Both the position numbers and the translations under genes were made by a program. Below, piece by piece: positions 7,607 to 15,966 of a DNA stretch of 37,046 nt. A model generated the notes under the pieces. That model had not been told where the DNA came from, did not search any database, and worked only from the letters and a program-made list of their open reading frames with translations. Position 1 is the stretch's first letter. Each line of letters begins with the position of its first letter. Source of the stretch: Janthinobacterium sp. GW456P (lineage in GTDB: Bacteria > Pseudomonadota > Gammaproteobacteria > Burkholderiales > Burkholderiaceae_D); NCBI RefSeq assembly GCF_002127655.1, contig NZ_NEHB01000006.1:52380-89425 (forward strand), given 5' to 3'.

Positions 7607-7653
7607 GAGCTTCCCAAGCTTACGACGAGGGTTCGATTCCCTTCACCCGCTCC
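7607..7653 (+). other. attR-type remnant: 3' portion of tRNA-Gly(CCC)
   Basis: From the anticodon arm to the CCA end this matches a tRNA-Gly with anticodon CCC: GAGC-TTCCCAA-GCTTA (anticodon arm), the TpsiC arm AGGGTTCGATTCCCT, the 3' acceptor strand CACCCGC, then TCCA. The required 5' acceptor strand (GCGGGTG), D-arm and variable 5' half are absent upstream, so this is not a functional tRNA gene. Integrases of P2-like phages often recombine in the 3' half of a tRNA gene and leave such a fragment at the end distant from the integrase. The complete tRNA-Gly(CCC) should lie at the other prophage end, left of this window. The chromosomal gene trmB follows directly. Confidence 0.83.
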
Positions 7654-7707
7654 ATTTTTCGCTGGCGCCTGGCTTGATGCGGCGCGGCTACTTATTTCTC
7701 CATTCCC

Positions 7708-8427
7708 ATGTCTTCTGATACCCCAGCAAACGGCCCGGTACGGCCGATGATGTACGATCCGACCGAACACCGCATCCGCAGTTTCGTCACCCGCGCGGGA
7801 CGGCTGTCTGTCGCGCAGGCGCGCGCGCTTGAGACCTTGGGGCCGCAGTTCCTGTTGCCATTCGCCAAGGAGTCCATGGACTTCGAGCAGGTGTTCGGCC
7901 GCAAGGCGCCCGTCATCCTGGAAATCGGTTTTGGCATGGGCGCGACGACGGCGCATATCGCCAAAGCCATGCCGGAGAAGGATTTCATCGGCGTTGAAGT
8001 GCACACGCCTGGCGTCGGCAGCCTGTTGAAGCTGATCGGCGAAGAGTCGCTGACGAATTTGCGCCTGCTGCAGCACGATGCGGTGGAAGTGCTCACGCAC
8101 ATGATTCCAGCCAATTCGCTGGCCGGCATCCATGTGTTTTTCCCCGATCCATGGCACAAGGCGCGCCACAACAAGCGCCGTTTGATCCAGTCGCCATTCG
8201 TCAAGCAATTGACCGACCGCCTGGCGCCGGGCGGCTATCTGCATTGCGCCACCGATTGGGAAGATTACGCGGTGCAAATGCTGGATGTGCTGGGCGCCGA
8301 GCCGCAACTGCGCAATAGCGCCGATGCTTATGCGCCGCAACCGGCATATCGTCCGCTGACCAAGTTTGAAAATCGTGGTTTGAAGCTGGGCCATGGGGTG
8401 TGGGATCTGGTGTTCATCAAGAAATAA
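7708..8427 (+). CDS. trmB: tRNA (guanine-N7-)-methyltransferase
   Basis: TrmB methylates N7 of G46 in the variable loop of tRNAs using S-adenosylmethionine. The 239-residue product shows the SAM-binding motif EIGFGMG (72-78), a following acidic residue in FIGVEVH (93-99), and the family signature [15 protein letters not shown] (144-158). Length is typical for the family. The ATG at 7708 lacks a clear Shine-Dalgarno sequence; a later pair of ATGs at codons 14-15 is possible, but the first gives the usual N-terminus. It is the first intact chromosomal gene right of the prophage, so its upstream DNA is phage-derived and its promoter may have changed. A terminator follows. Confidence 0.95.
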   Translation: MSSDTPANGPVRPMMYDPTEHRIRSFVTRAGRLSVAQARALETLGPQFLLPFAKESMDFEQVFGRKAPVILEIGFGMGATTAHIAKAMPEKDFIGVEVHTPGVGSLLKLIGEESLTNLRLLQHDAVEVLTHMIPANSLAGIHVFFPDPWHKARHNKRRLIQSPFVKQLTDRLAPGGYLHCATDWEDYAVQMLDVLGAEPQLRNSADAYAPQPAYRPLTKFENRGLKLGHGVWDLVFIKK

Positions 8428-8471
8428 ACGCATTAAGGCGGCTTGCCTACCCCTGCCATTTGCATAAAAAT

Positions 8472-8504
8472 GAAGCCTGCCGCAGCAATGCCGCAGGCTT
8501 TTTT
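8472..8504 (+). terminator. Intrinsic terminator after trmB
   Basis: The inverted repeat AAGCCTGC / GCAGGCTT around a 12-base loop is followed by a T-rich run, 45 bases after the trmB stop. Confidence 0.85.
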
Positions 8505-8529
8505 ATTACTTGCGCAGCCTTGTGCGGGC

Positions 8530-8558
8530 TTGGCAAAGCGGGGAAATTCCGCTAGTCT
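8530..8558 (+). promoter_or_regulatory. Candidate galE promoter
   Basis: TTGGCA (8530-8535) and TAGTCT (8553-8558) are 17 bases apart, placed 26 bases before the galE ATG. The -35 is good and the -10 is poor. The following TATATTTTTT stretch is an alternative -10 region. Confidence 0.35.
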
Positions 8559-8583
8559 TATATTTTTTGCATTGATTGATATT

Positions 8584-9603
8584 ATGTCCAAGAAAATACT
8601 CGTGACCGGCGCATCCGGTTTCATCGGTTCGCATACCTGTGTCGAATTGCTGGCTGCCGGCTTTGATGTGGTCGCGGTGGATAATCTGTGCAATAGCGCG
8701 CGCGAAGCGATGGCGCGCGTGGAGCGCATTGCCGGCCAAAGCGTCCCCTTCTACGAAGCGGACGTGCGCGACCGCGCGGCCATGGCAACCGTCTTGCGCG
8801 AGCACGCCATCGATGCGGTGATCCATTTCGCCGGCTTGAAGGCAGTGGGCGAATCCGTGGCGCAGCCACTGATGTATATGGATAACAATGTGTCGGGCAC
8901 CGTGGCGCTGCTGGAAGTGCTGGCGGCGGCGAACGTGAAGCGTTTTGTGTTCAGCTCGTCGGCCACCGTGTATGGCGATCCGGAAGCTTTGCCGATCGTG
9001 GAATCGTCGCGTCTGTCCGTGACCAATCCGTATGGCCGCTCGAAGCTGATGGTCGAGGAGATCCTGGCCGATCTCGTGCATGCAGATGCGCAGTGGCAAG
9101 TCGGTGTATTGCGCTACTTTAATCCCGTCGGCGCGCATGTCAGCGGTTTAATCGGCGAAGATCCGGCCGGCATCCCGAACAACCTGATGCCCTTCATCGC
9201 CCAGGTGGCCGTGGGCCGCCGCGAACGCCTGGCCGTCTTCGGCAACGACTACGCTACGCCGGACGGCACGGGCGTGCGCGACTATATCCACGTGGTCGAC
9301 CTGGCGCTGGGCCATGTGGCCGCGCTGAACCGCCTGTTCTCCACCGAGGGCGGTTTTACCGTCAACCTGGGCACGGGCCACGGCTACAGCGTGCTCGATA
9401 CCGTGCGCGCCTTCGAGGCCGCCAGCGGCCGCAAGGTGCCGTACGACATCGTGCCGCGCCGCCCCGGCGATATCGCCAGCTGCTACGCCTCGGCCGACAA
9501 GGCGAAGGAGCTGCTGGGCTGGCAAGCGCAGAAAAACATCGACGACATGTGCACAGACCATTGGCGCTGGCAGCACCAGAACCCGCAAGGCTACGCGGCG
9601 TAA
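8584..9603 (+). CDS. galE: UDP-glucose 4-epimerase
   Basis: GalE interconverts UDP-glucose and UDP-galactose with bound NAD, supplying galactose for surface polysaccharides and for the Leloir pathway. The 339-residue protein is an extended short-chain dehydrogenase: the NAD-binding motif GASGFIG is at 9-15, and the catalytic triad is S126 (in FSSSATVYG), Y150 and K154 (YGRSK). The C-terminal substrate domain includes LGTGHGYSVLDTV and YASADKAKELLGW. The open frame extends 47 codons upstream, but that part overlaps the trmB terminator, so the ATG at 8584 (MSKKILVTG) is the start. It appears monocistronic, with terminators on both sides. Confidence 0.96.
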   Translation: MSKKILVTGASGFIGSHTCVELLAAGFDVVAVDNLCNSAREAMARVERIAGQSVPFYEADVRDRAAMATVLREHAIDAVIHFAGLKAVGESVAQPLMYMDNNVSGTVALLEVLAAANVKRFVFSSSATVYGDPEALPIVESSRLSVTNPYGRSKLMVEEILADLVHADAQWQVGVLRYFNPVGAHVSGLIGEDPAGIPNNLMPFIAQVAVGRRERLAVFGNDYATPDGTGVRDYIHVVDLALGHVAALNRLFSTEGGFTVNLGTGHGYSVLDTVRAFEAASGRKVPYDIVPRRPGDIASCYASADKAKELLGWQAQKNIDDMCTDHWRWQHQNPQGYAA

Positions 9604-9620
9604 ACAAGCCCGACAGATAC

Positions 9621-9660
9621 AAAAAATCCCGCTCACACGCAAGTGTGGCGGGATTTTTTT
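9621..9660. terminator. Bidirectional terminator between galE and gdhA
   Basis: A long stem, AAAAAATCCCGC-T-CACAC against GTGTGGCGGGATTTTTT with loop GCAA, has an A-run on one side and a T-run on the other. It can therefore end both the rightward galE transcript and the leftward gdhA transcript. Confidence 0.9.
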
Positions 9661-9683
9661 TAGAGCGCCATCAACCCAATGGC

Positions 9684-9775
9684 GCCTGAAAAATGTCTGG
9701 GGCTAGGCGCAAAGCCGAAGACAGTACGCAAGTACGGCGAGGCGAAGCAACAACGCCCCAGGCATTTTCTCAGGC
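9684..9775. repeat. GTAC-centred palindromic intergenic repeat, copy 1
   Basis: This 92-base imperfect palindrome starts GCCTGAAAAATG and ends CATTTTCTCAGGC. Its centre is GTAC-GCAA-GTAC. Inner arms AGGCGCAAAGCCGAAGACA and GGCGAGGCGAAGCAACA are related to those of the copy at 15775-15870. It sits between galE and gdhA, ending five bases from the gdhA stop. Confidence 0.8.
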
Positions 9776-9780
9776 AGCCA

Positions 9781-11067
9781 TTATGGGTACAGGCCGCGTA
9801 CTTCGCGCGCTTGCAGCACGCGCGTGCACGCCAGGATGAAGGTGGCGGTACGCATCGACACTTTCTTCTCTTGCGACACTTGCCATACGGCGTCGAACGC
9901 TTCGCGCATGATGCGGGTCAGGCGGCTGTTGATTTCTTCTTCCGTCCAGAAGAAGCTCGAGAAGTTTTGCGCCCACTCGAAGTAGCTGACGGTCACGCCG
10001 CCGGCGTTGGCTAGCACGTCCGGCACGATCAGCACGCCGCGGTCGGTCAGGATGTCGTCCGCTGCCGGCAGGGTCGGGCCGTTGGCGCCTTCCAGGATGA
10101 TCTTGGCGCGAATGACTTGTGCGCGTTCGGCCGTGATCTGCTGTTCCAGCGCGGCCGGGATCAGGATGTCGCAATCGATGCCCCAGAAATCTTCGCGCGG
10201 CACGAATGCCTCGGCGCCCGGGAAGCCTTCGACGCTGCCCACTTCGGCCACGTGTGCCAGCAATTGCGGGATGTTCAAGCCGCCGGAATGCACGACGGTC
10301 GTCTTGTGGTCTTGTACCGCGACCACTTTCGCGCCGGCTTCAGCGAACATACGTGCGGCGACGCCGCCCACGTTGCCGAAACCTTGCACGATGACTTTCG
10401 CGCCTTCGAGCGACATGCCGACCTTGGCGGCCGCATCGCAACCGACGACGAATACGCCGCGGCCCGTCGCGTCGCGGCGGCCCAGGCTGCCGCCCAGCGA
10501 GATCGGTTTGCCCGTCACGACGCCGGTCGACATATTGCCGCCGATCATGGCGTAGCTGTCCATCATCCACGCCATGACTTGTTCATTCGTGTTGACGTCC
10601 GGCGCCGGGATATCCTTGTTCGGTCCGATGATCATGCTGATCTCGCTCGTGTAGCGGCGGGTCAGGCGTTGCAGTTCGTTGCGCGACAGGGTCTTCGGAT
10701 CGACGCGGATACCGCCCTTGGCGCCGCCGTATGGCACGTTGACCGCCGCATTCTTGACCGTCATCCAGGCCGACAGGGCCATCACTTCCGACAAGGTCAC
10801 GTCCTGGTGGAAGCGCACGCCGCCCTTGCCCGGGCCGCGCGACAGATTGTGCTGCACGCGGTAGCCTTCGTAGTGGGCAATGGTGCCGTCATCGCGCTCG
10901 ATAGGCACGTCGACCGTCAGGATGCGCTTTGGACGCTTCAGCGTTTCCACCCAGCGCGACAGGTTGCCCAGGTATGGCGTAACGCGGTCGATCTGCTCGA
11001 GGTAGACGCCCCATGGGCCCAGGTCTTCAGGATTGAGGTAGGAAGGAAGTGCGTGCTTGCTGGTCAT
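9781..11067 (-). CDS. gdhA: Glutamate dehydrogenase
   Basis: The enzyme converts glutamate to 2-oxoglutarate and ammonia with NAD(P), linking nitrogen and carbon metabolism. The 428-residue length is that of the hexameric bacterial GDH-I class. The glutamate-binding region contains [10 protein letters not shown] (78-87), [19 protein letters not shown] (seen as two segments, catalytic lysine about K117) and the [18 protein letters not shown] region. The nucleotide-binding fold shows [10 protein letters not shown] chose the ATG at 11067 ([11 protein letters not shown]), preceded by AGGAG in GTCAGGAGC; a longer frame reaching 11187 runs through a palindromic repeat and is not credible. Cofactor preference cannot be read with certainty. 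The LysR gene upstream on the same strand may regulate it. Confidence 0.95.
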   Translation of the reverse strand: MTSKHALPSYLNPEDLGPWGVYLEQIDRVTPYLGNLSRWVETLKRPKRILTVDVPIERDDGTIAHYEGYRVQHNLSRGPGKGGVRFHQDVTLSEVMALSAWMTVKNAAVNVPYGGAKGGIRVDPKTLSRNELQRLTRRYTSEISMIIGPNKDIPAPDVNTNEQVMAWMMDSYAMIGGNMSTGVVTGKPISLGGSLGRRDATGRGVFVVGCDAAAKVGMSLEGAKVIVQGFGNVGGVAARMFAEAGAKVVAVQDHKTTVVHSGGLNIPQLLAHVAEVGSVEGFPGAEAFVPREDFWGIDCDILIPAALEQQITAERAQVIRAKIILEGANGPTLPAADDILTDRGVLIVPDVLANAGGVTVSYFEWAQNFSSFFWTEEEINSRLTRIMREAFDAVWQVSQEKKVSMRTATFILACTRVLQAREVRGLYP

Positions 11068-11098
11068 GCTTGATAAGCTCCTGACAAAACGGTGGTGT

Positions 11099-11216
11099 AA
11101 TGCCGAAAAATCTACTGCGTGTCGTGCTTTGCGGCCGGCGATGCTCGCTGTACCTTCGTACAGCTGCGCTTCTCGGCCACAAATCACTGCCGCTCGCTAC
11201 GATTTTTCCTGGCATT
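11099..11216. repeat. GTAC-centred palindromic intergenic repeat, copy 2 (in the gdhA leader)
   Basis: This 118-base variant begins AATGCCGAAAAATC and ends GATTTTTCCTGGCATT. Its centre is a seven-base hairpin, GCTGTAC-CTTC-GTACAGC, at 11147-11164. The architecture matches the other two copies although most inner bases differ. It lies 32 bases upstream of the gdhA ATG, so it is either transcribed in the leader or separates the promoter from the gene. Confidence 0.7.
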
Positions 11217-11317
11217 CAAAAATGCTGTGGTAGGCGCACCCAATTGAGTTGCGCGCAGCGGAACCGCATCGTAGGCGATAGCCGCATGCCCCGGCCAATG
11301 CTTTGTGCGCATCCGGT

Positions 11318-11334
11318 TATGCATTTAATGCATA
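11318..11334. promoter_or_regulatory. Candidate LysR-type operator upstream of gdhA
   Basis: TATGCAT-TTA-ATGCATA is a perfect 17-base palindrome that includes a T-N11-A core, the usual LysR-type recognition form. It lies about 250 bases upstream of gdhA and just beyond the end of the LysR gene. The assignment is inferred from form and place. Confidence 0.5.
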
Positions 11335-11351
11335 GTTTGATTGTCAGGATT

Positions 11352-12323
11352 TTAAGCTGTGCCGGTGCGCGGCTTGCGGCGCTTGCCGGCGCGCGCCTTG
11401 CCGTCCTGCGCCTGCACCAGGTATTGCCACAGGCTTTCGACGATCTGCTTGCCGGGGCGCAGGCTGGACGGGCGTTCGCGGTACAAGCGGATTTCCAGTT
11501 CGATTTCCCAGCCTGGCGCGCCGCCGTCGGCGCGCGCCAGGTGCTTGTACTTGACGTCGCGCATGACGGCTGATTCGGGCAGAAAGGCGATGCCGCGTCC
11601 CTCCAGCGCCATCACTTTCAAGCCTTCGGCCATGTCCGTTTCGTAGCAGGTGTCGAGGAACAGCGGCGCCTTGGCGTCTGCCAGCAGCAGTTCCACCATG
11701 CGGCCCAGGTAGGCGTTGTTGGTGTAGGAGAGGAAGGGCAGCGGCTCCTTGGCACTGCCTGGCAGGACGAAGTCCGGCACCCGGTCCTGGCCGCAGCGCG
11801 CATACGCGCGCAGGGTTTCGTGGCCCATCACGAGCATGTCGTAGCGGCCCGGGTCAAGTTGCACCGGCTGGCGTGGATGGTGGTAGCACAGCAGCAGGTC
11901 GCAGCCGCCATCGACCAGCTGCAGCACGGCGTCATGCACGTTCAGCGCCATCAAACGGCTGTTGATCGGCGCAAAACCAACTTCGAGCGCCGTCAGCCAC
12001 TTCGGCATGAAAGTCAGCGACAGGGTATGCGGCACGGCGAAATCGACGCTCGTCTGCGTGGCCGCGCGCTTGCCGCGCAACAGGGCGCGCACGCCGTTGA
12101 TTTGCCCCAGCATTTCCAGCGCCTGCTCGTAGAATACGGCGCCGGCCGGCGTCAATCGCGTGGGATACGAGGTGCGGTCGACCAGGTCGATGCCGAGCCA
12201 GTTTTCCAGCGACTGGATGCGTCGCGAGAAGGCTGGCTGGGTCACGTGGCGCAAGGCCGCGGAACGGCTGAAATTATGCGTTTCAGCGAGCGAGATGAAG
12301 TCTTCCAGCCATTTGGTTTCCAT
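11352..12323 (-). CDS. LysR-family regulator, HypT (YjiE)-like
   Basis: The 323-residue protein has an N-terminal winged helix-turn-helix (about 18-45; NFSRSAALRHVTQPAFSRRIQSLE in parts) and a periplasmic-binding-protein-like effector domain. The ETKWLEDFISLAE start, QPAFSRRIQ and later SYTNNAYLGRMVELLL and GRGIAFLPESAV resemble E. coli HypT/YjiE, a hypochlorite-responsive activator, more than typical LysR proteins. The C-terminus is a basic tail (GKARAGKRRKPRTGTA). It lies upstream of gdhA on the same strand, and a LysR-like palindrome lies between them, so control of gdhA is plausible. Whether it senses hypochlorite here cannot be said from sequence alone. Confidence 0.85.
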   Translation of the reverse strand: METKWLEDFISLAETHNFSRSAALRHVTQPAFSRRIQSLENWLGIDLVDRTSYPTRLTPAGAVFYEQALEMLGQINGVRALLRGKRAATQTSVDFAVPHTLSLTFMPKWLTALEVGFAPINSRLMALNVHDAVLQLVDGGCDLLLCYHHPRQPVQLDPGRYDMLVMGHETLRAYARCGQDRVPDFVLPGSAKEPLPFLSYTNNAYLGRMVELLLADAKAPLFLDTCYETDMAEGLKVMALEGRGIAFLPESAVMRDVKYKHLARADGGAPGWEIELEIRLYRERPSSLRPGKQIVESLWQYLVQAQDGKARAGKRRKPRTGTA

Positions 12324-12367
12324 CGCGGCAGCGTTCCGTTATCAAGGGCAGAGGCAAAGTAGGGTGG

Positions 12368-12850
12368 TCAGGGCGTAGCGGGCGATGCCGCCGGCCGGTA
12401 CAGCGTGGCGGGCAGGCCGAAGAACGATGGCGGACCCACGGTTGTGCCGTCGAGGGTGTCGGTCTTGTACAGGGCCTGGCTGATCGCCGACAGCAGGGAG
12501 CTCTGTTCGGAGAGGTTTTTCAGCAGCGCGCGTGGGCCGTTGTGGAAGGTGTGCTGGGCGATATTGGCGGCGACGACAAAGATCGGTTCGCAGCGCATGG
12601 CAAACGGCTCCCATTCACCATCCTCGTCCTGCGCGCAGAAGGTGTCGGGCAAGACCATCTTGTCGGCGCCGGGAAGGTGCGAGGCCAGCACCAGGCCAAA
12701 CGCTTCCGGAATCACGTCGGCCAGGCGGCGCACCGTGATGTCGTCGCGCACCAGGGCGCGCAGCTGGTCTTCCGTTTCATCGCTGACGCCGGGTTGGGCG
12801 CCAAGGATTTTCACGGCCTGGTAAATCAGGTCGGACGAGAGTGCTTCCAT
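12368..12850 (-). CDS. Conserved hypothetical protein downstream of recQ
   Basis: I do not recognise this 160-residue protein. The ATG at 12850 overlaps the recQ stop by one base (TAATG), which implies coupled translation; the open frame continuing upstream inside recQ is a shadow. The sequence [23 protein letters not shown] begins in a helical style. The centre contains a CAQDEDGEWEPFAMRCEPIF segment with two cysteines, and the C-terminus is proline/alanine-rich (YRPAASPATP). It has no signal peptide or membrane segment. Its position suggests a role or regulation shared with recQ, but no function should be assigned. Confidence 0.75.
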   Translation of the reverse strand: MEALSSDLIYQAVKILGAQPGVSDETEDQLRALVRDDITVRRLADVIPEAFGLVLASHLPGADKMVLPDTFCAQDEDGEWEPFAMRCEPIFVVAANIAQHTFHNGPRALLKNLSEQSSLLSAISQALYKTDTLDGTTVGPPSFFGLPATLYRPAASPATP

Positions 12851-14673
12851 TACATCATCTCCAGGATCATGGCGACGATTTCGTCGCCATACGAGGCCAG
12901 TTTTTTCTCGCCCACGCCGCTCACGCCGCGCATCTGCTCGAGCGAAGTCGGTTTGGCCTTGGCGATTTCGCGCAGGGTGGCGTCGACGAAAATCACGTAG
13001 GCAGGCACATTGTGCGTGCGCGCCGTCTCCACGCGCCACCAGCGCAGCTTGTCGAAGATCGCCTGCTCGCTGGCGGACAAGTCCGTTTCGACATAGCCTT
13101 TCGCCACGCTGGTGCTGCGCTTGCTGGTTTTCACCGGTTTCTGGTACTGGCGCAGCTGCACTTTCTGGCCGCCCTTGAGCACGGGACGCGAGGCGTCCGT
13201 CAGCTTCAGCGAGCTGTATTGCTCATGGTCGACCGAGACCAGACCGAGCGCGATGGCCTGGCGCAAAATCGATTTCCATTCCGCCTCGCCCAGGTCCGAG
13301 CCGATGCCGAACACGGACAGGGAATCGTGGTGCCAGGTCTTGATGCGTTCCGATTCCACGCCGCGCAGCACGTCGATCACGTGGCCGCCGGCGAAGCGCT
13401 GGTCGACGCGGTAGATGGCCGACAGCAGTTTTTGCACGGGCACGGTGCCGTCGAACGACACGGGCGGCACCAGGCAGGTGTCGCAATTGCCGCACGGTGA
13501 AGCCGGTTCGCCGAAGTATTCGAGCAGGCGCATGCGGCGGCAGCTCAGTGTTTCGCACAGGCCCAGCATGGCGTCGAGTTTCACGCCCAGCACGCGCTTG
13601 AAGGTGTCGTCCGCTTCCGATTCGTCGATCATGCGCCGCTGCAGCACCACGTCCTGCAAGCCGTACGCCATCCAGGCGTTGGCGGCCATGCCGTCGCGGC
13701 CCGCGCGCCCCGTTTCCTGGTAATAGCCCTCGATGCTTTTCGGCAGATCCAGATGCGCGACGAAGCGCACGTCGGGCTTGTCGATGCCCATGCCAAAGGC
13801 GATGGTGGCGACCATGACGATGTTTTCCTCGCGCAGGAAGCGCGCCTGGTTGGCGCTGCGCTTGGCGTACTCCATGCCGGCGTGATACGGCAGGGCGCGG
13901 ATGCCGCTCTGGTTCAGAAATTCCGCCGTCTCTTCGACTTTTTTGCGCGACAGGCAGTACACGATGCCGCAGTCGCCCGCGTGTTCCGTGTTAATGAAGT
14001 CGAGCAGCTGCTTGCGGCCATTTGCCTTTTCCACGATCTGGTAGCGGATGTTCGGGCGGTCGAAGGACGAGACGAACTGGCGCGCGTCTTCCAGCTGCAG
14101 GCGCAGGGCGATTTCGGCGCGCGTCTGCGGGTCGGCCGTGGCCGTGAGCGCGATGCGCGGCACGTCCGGGAACTGCTCGTGCAGCACCGACAGCTTGATG
14201 TATTCGGGACGGAAGTCGTGGCCCCACTGGGCCACGCAGTGCGCTTCGTCGATGGCGAACAGGGCGATCTTCGAGGCCTGGAACAGGTCCAGGCAGCGCT
14301 GCGTCATCAGGCGCTCGGGCGCCACGTAGACGACGTCGATGCCGCCCGTGCGCACCAGGCGTTCGATGCGGCTCGCTTCCTCATACGTTTGCGTGGAATT
14401 GAGGAAGGCGGCGCGCACGCCCACTTCGGCCAAAGCGTCGACCTGGTCCTGCATCAGCGCGATCAATGGCGAGATGACGACGCCGACGCCGTCGCGCAGC
14501 AGCGCGGGAATCTGGTAGCACAGCGACTTGCCGCCGCCCGTGGGCATCAGCACCAGCGCGTCGCCGCCATGGCTGACGTGGTCGACGATGTCGGCTTGCT
14601 GGCCGCGGAAGGCCGGGTAGCCGAAAACGGTTTGCAGCAGGTGCAGCGCGCGCTGGTTAAGATCTTGATTCAT
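12850..14673 (-). CDS. recQ: ATP-dependent DNA helicase RecQ
   Basis: RecQ unwinds DNA 3' to 5' in recombination and fork repair. The 607-residue length equals that of the bacterial family. In order it shows Walker [10 protein letters not shown] (42-50), a DEAH box in [20 protein letters not shown], motif [17 protein letters not shown] and [10 protein letters not shown], then the RecQ-C-terminal zinc site with [11 protein letters not shown] and CGNCDTC, and a C-terminal HRDC domain (about 530-607) containing [16 protein letters not shown]. It starts six bases after the uppP stop and overlaps the small unknown gene downstream, so uppP-recQ-unknown looks like one transcript. Confidence 0.97.
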   Translation of the reverse strand: MNQDLNQRALHLLQTVFGYPAFRGQQADIVDHVSHGGDALVLMPTGGGKSLCYQIPALLRDGVGVVISPLIALMQDQVDALAEVGVRAAFLNSTQTYEEASRIERLVRTGGIDVVYVAPERLMTQRCLDLFQASKIALFAIDEAHCVAQWGHDFRPEYIKLSVLHEQFPDVPRIALTATADPQTRAEIALRLQLEDARQFVSSFDRPNIRYQIVEKANGRKQLLDFINTEHAGDCGIVYCLSRKKVEETAEFLNQSGIRALPYHAGMEYAKRSANQARFLREENIVMVATIAFGMGIDKPDVRFVAHLDLPKSIEGYYQETGRAGRDGMAANAWMAYGLQDVVLQRRMIDESEADDTFKRVLGVKLDAMLGLCETLSCRRMRLLEYFGEPASPCGNCDTCLVPPVSFDGTVPVQKLLSAIYRVDQRFAGGHVIDVLRGVESERIKTWHHDSLSVFGIGSDLGEAEWKSILRQAIALGLVSVDHEQYSSLKLTDASRPVLKGGQKVQLRQYQKPVKTSKRSTSVAKGYVETDLSASEQAIFDKLRWWRVETARTHNVPAYVIFVDATLREIAKAKPTSLEQMRGVSGVGEKKLASYGDEIVAMILEMM

Positions 14674-14679
14674 AGTGCC

Positions 14680-15525
14680 TTATTCTGCCCAAACAACCCA
14701 GCCGTAGTGGGCGCTGGCCAACACCAGCAAGCCGAACACGATGCGGTACCAGGCAAAAAACGTGAAGTCGTGCGAGCTGATGTAACGCAGCAGCCAGCGT
14801 ACGCACAGGAAGGCGGAGATGAAGGCGGCCACGGTGCCCAGGCCGAACAGGGGCACGTCGGTGGCCGACAGGATGTCGCGCGCTTTGTACAGCGAGTAGA
14901 AGGTGGCCGCCAGCAATGTCGGGATGGCCAGGAAGAACGAGAATTCGGTGGCCGTCTTGCGCGACAGGCCCAGCAGCATGCCGCCGATGATGGTCGAGCC
15001 GGAACGGCTGGTGCCGGGAATCAGCGCGAAGGCCTGCGCGCAACCCACTTTCAGGGCGTCGAACGGCGTCATTTCATCGACCGAGTTGACGCGCACGGTG
15101 ACGGGATTGGTGCGCGCGCGGCGCTCCACCAGCAAAATCACGATGCCGCCGATGATGAAGGCCATGGCCACTGGTACTGGCTTGAACAGCGCATGCTTGA
15201 TCATCTTGCCGATGGCCAGGCCGATGATGGCCAGGGGCAGGAAGGCGATGGCCACGTTGAGCACGAACTTGCGCGACTTCGCTTCGCTGCCGAAGGTGGT
15301 CAGCACGCTGCCGATGCGCTGGCGGTATTCCCAGCACACGGCCAGGATGGCGCCGGCCTGGATGGCGATTTCGAAGACATCCATGACTTCTTTCGAGACA
15401 TCCTTGGTAAAGTCGAGCAGGCTGCCGGCCAGGATCAGGTGACCCGTGGACGAAATCGGCAAGAATTCGGTAAAACCTTCGACCAGCCCCATGATGATGG
15501 CTTTTAGCGCAAGAATGAGATCCAT
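14680..15525 (-). CDS. uppP: Undecaprenyl-diphosphatase (BacA/UppP)
   Basis: This integral membrane enzyme recycles undecaprenyl pyrophosphate to the monophosphate carrier used for peptidoglycan and polysaccharide synthesis; excess confers bacitracin resistance. The 281-residue protein has the two family signatures: E16-x3-E20 with FLPISSTGH ending at H29, and PGTSRSG at 170-176. Several hydrophobic helices are evident (for example 89-108, 117-133, 230-245, 257-275). It is the first gene of the uppP-recQ-unknown run. Confidence 0.96.
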   Translation of the reverse strand: MDLILALKAIIMGLVEGFTEFLPISSTGHLILAGSLLDFTKDVSKEVMDVFEIAIQAGAILAVCWEYRQRIGSVLTTFGSEAKSRKFVLNVAIAFLPLAIIGLAIGKMIKHALFKPVPVAMAFIIGGIVILLVERRARTNPVTVRVNSVDEMTPFDALKVGCAQAFALIPGTSRSGSTIIGGMLLGLSRKTATEFSFFLAIPTLLAATFYSLYKARDILSATDVPLFGLGTVAAFISAFLCVRWLLRYISSHDFTFFAWYRIVFGLLVLASAHYGWVVWAE

Positions 15526-15966
15526 AGATATTTAAACGGGTAATAAGTGGCAGGATGGGGTGACCGCGTTGCGCGCAGCACTGTGCGCGGGGTCGAAGCT
15601 TACCATGACAGAGGCTTGCCGACCTTATTTGGGCGTTGGAGGACAGCGGTTTTTTGCCGCTGCCCGCCAGGCAAAGGGCGGGTTCAGGCCTAATGCCGTT
15701 CAGTTAAGCTGTCCGACGCATTGAAAGGCAAAGGTGTCAGGCGTAAAAACGTAAAAATGGCGGGCCGGAGACGCGAGCCCGAGAAAATGCCGATGGCGGC
15801 GTTGCAGCTCCTAGCCGTACATGCGTACTGTCTTCGTCGCTTCGCCTTGCCCTCGCCATTTTTCAGGCTCGCTTGGCCCGGTACACCTGTGCGGGCGACT
15901 GGGGCTTTAATCCGTTTTGCAGGTCTACTGGTCGCGCAGGGGCGCTATCTGAACGGCATTAAGGGT
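15526..15966. other. 441-base intergenic region with repeat
   Basis: There is no convincing gene here. The uppP promoter should lie at the left end. A CCCGCC-N8-GGCGGG hairpin lies at 15663-15682, and the third GTAC-centred palindromic repeat occupies 15775-15870. The open frame from 15721 runs through the repeat and is not coding-like. Confidence 0.6.
15775..15870. repeat. GTAC-centred palindromic intergenic repeat, copy 3
   Basis: This 96-base palindrome begins GAGCCCGAGAAAATGCC and ends GCCATTTTTCAGGCTC, with centre GTAC-ATGC-GTAC. Compared with the reverse complement of copy 1 it shares the outer arms, a GGCGTTG block, the GCGTACTGTCTTCG block and the CTTCGCCT block, in the same order. 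Confidence 0.8.

Noticed and set aside
7559..7653. A complete tRNA-Gly gene
   Set aside because: The 3' half is perfect, but no GCGGGTG 5' acceptor strand or D-arm can be found upstream, so only a fragment is supported.
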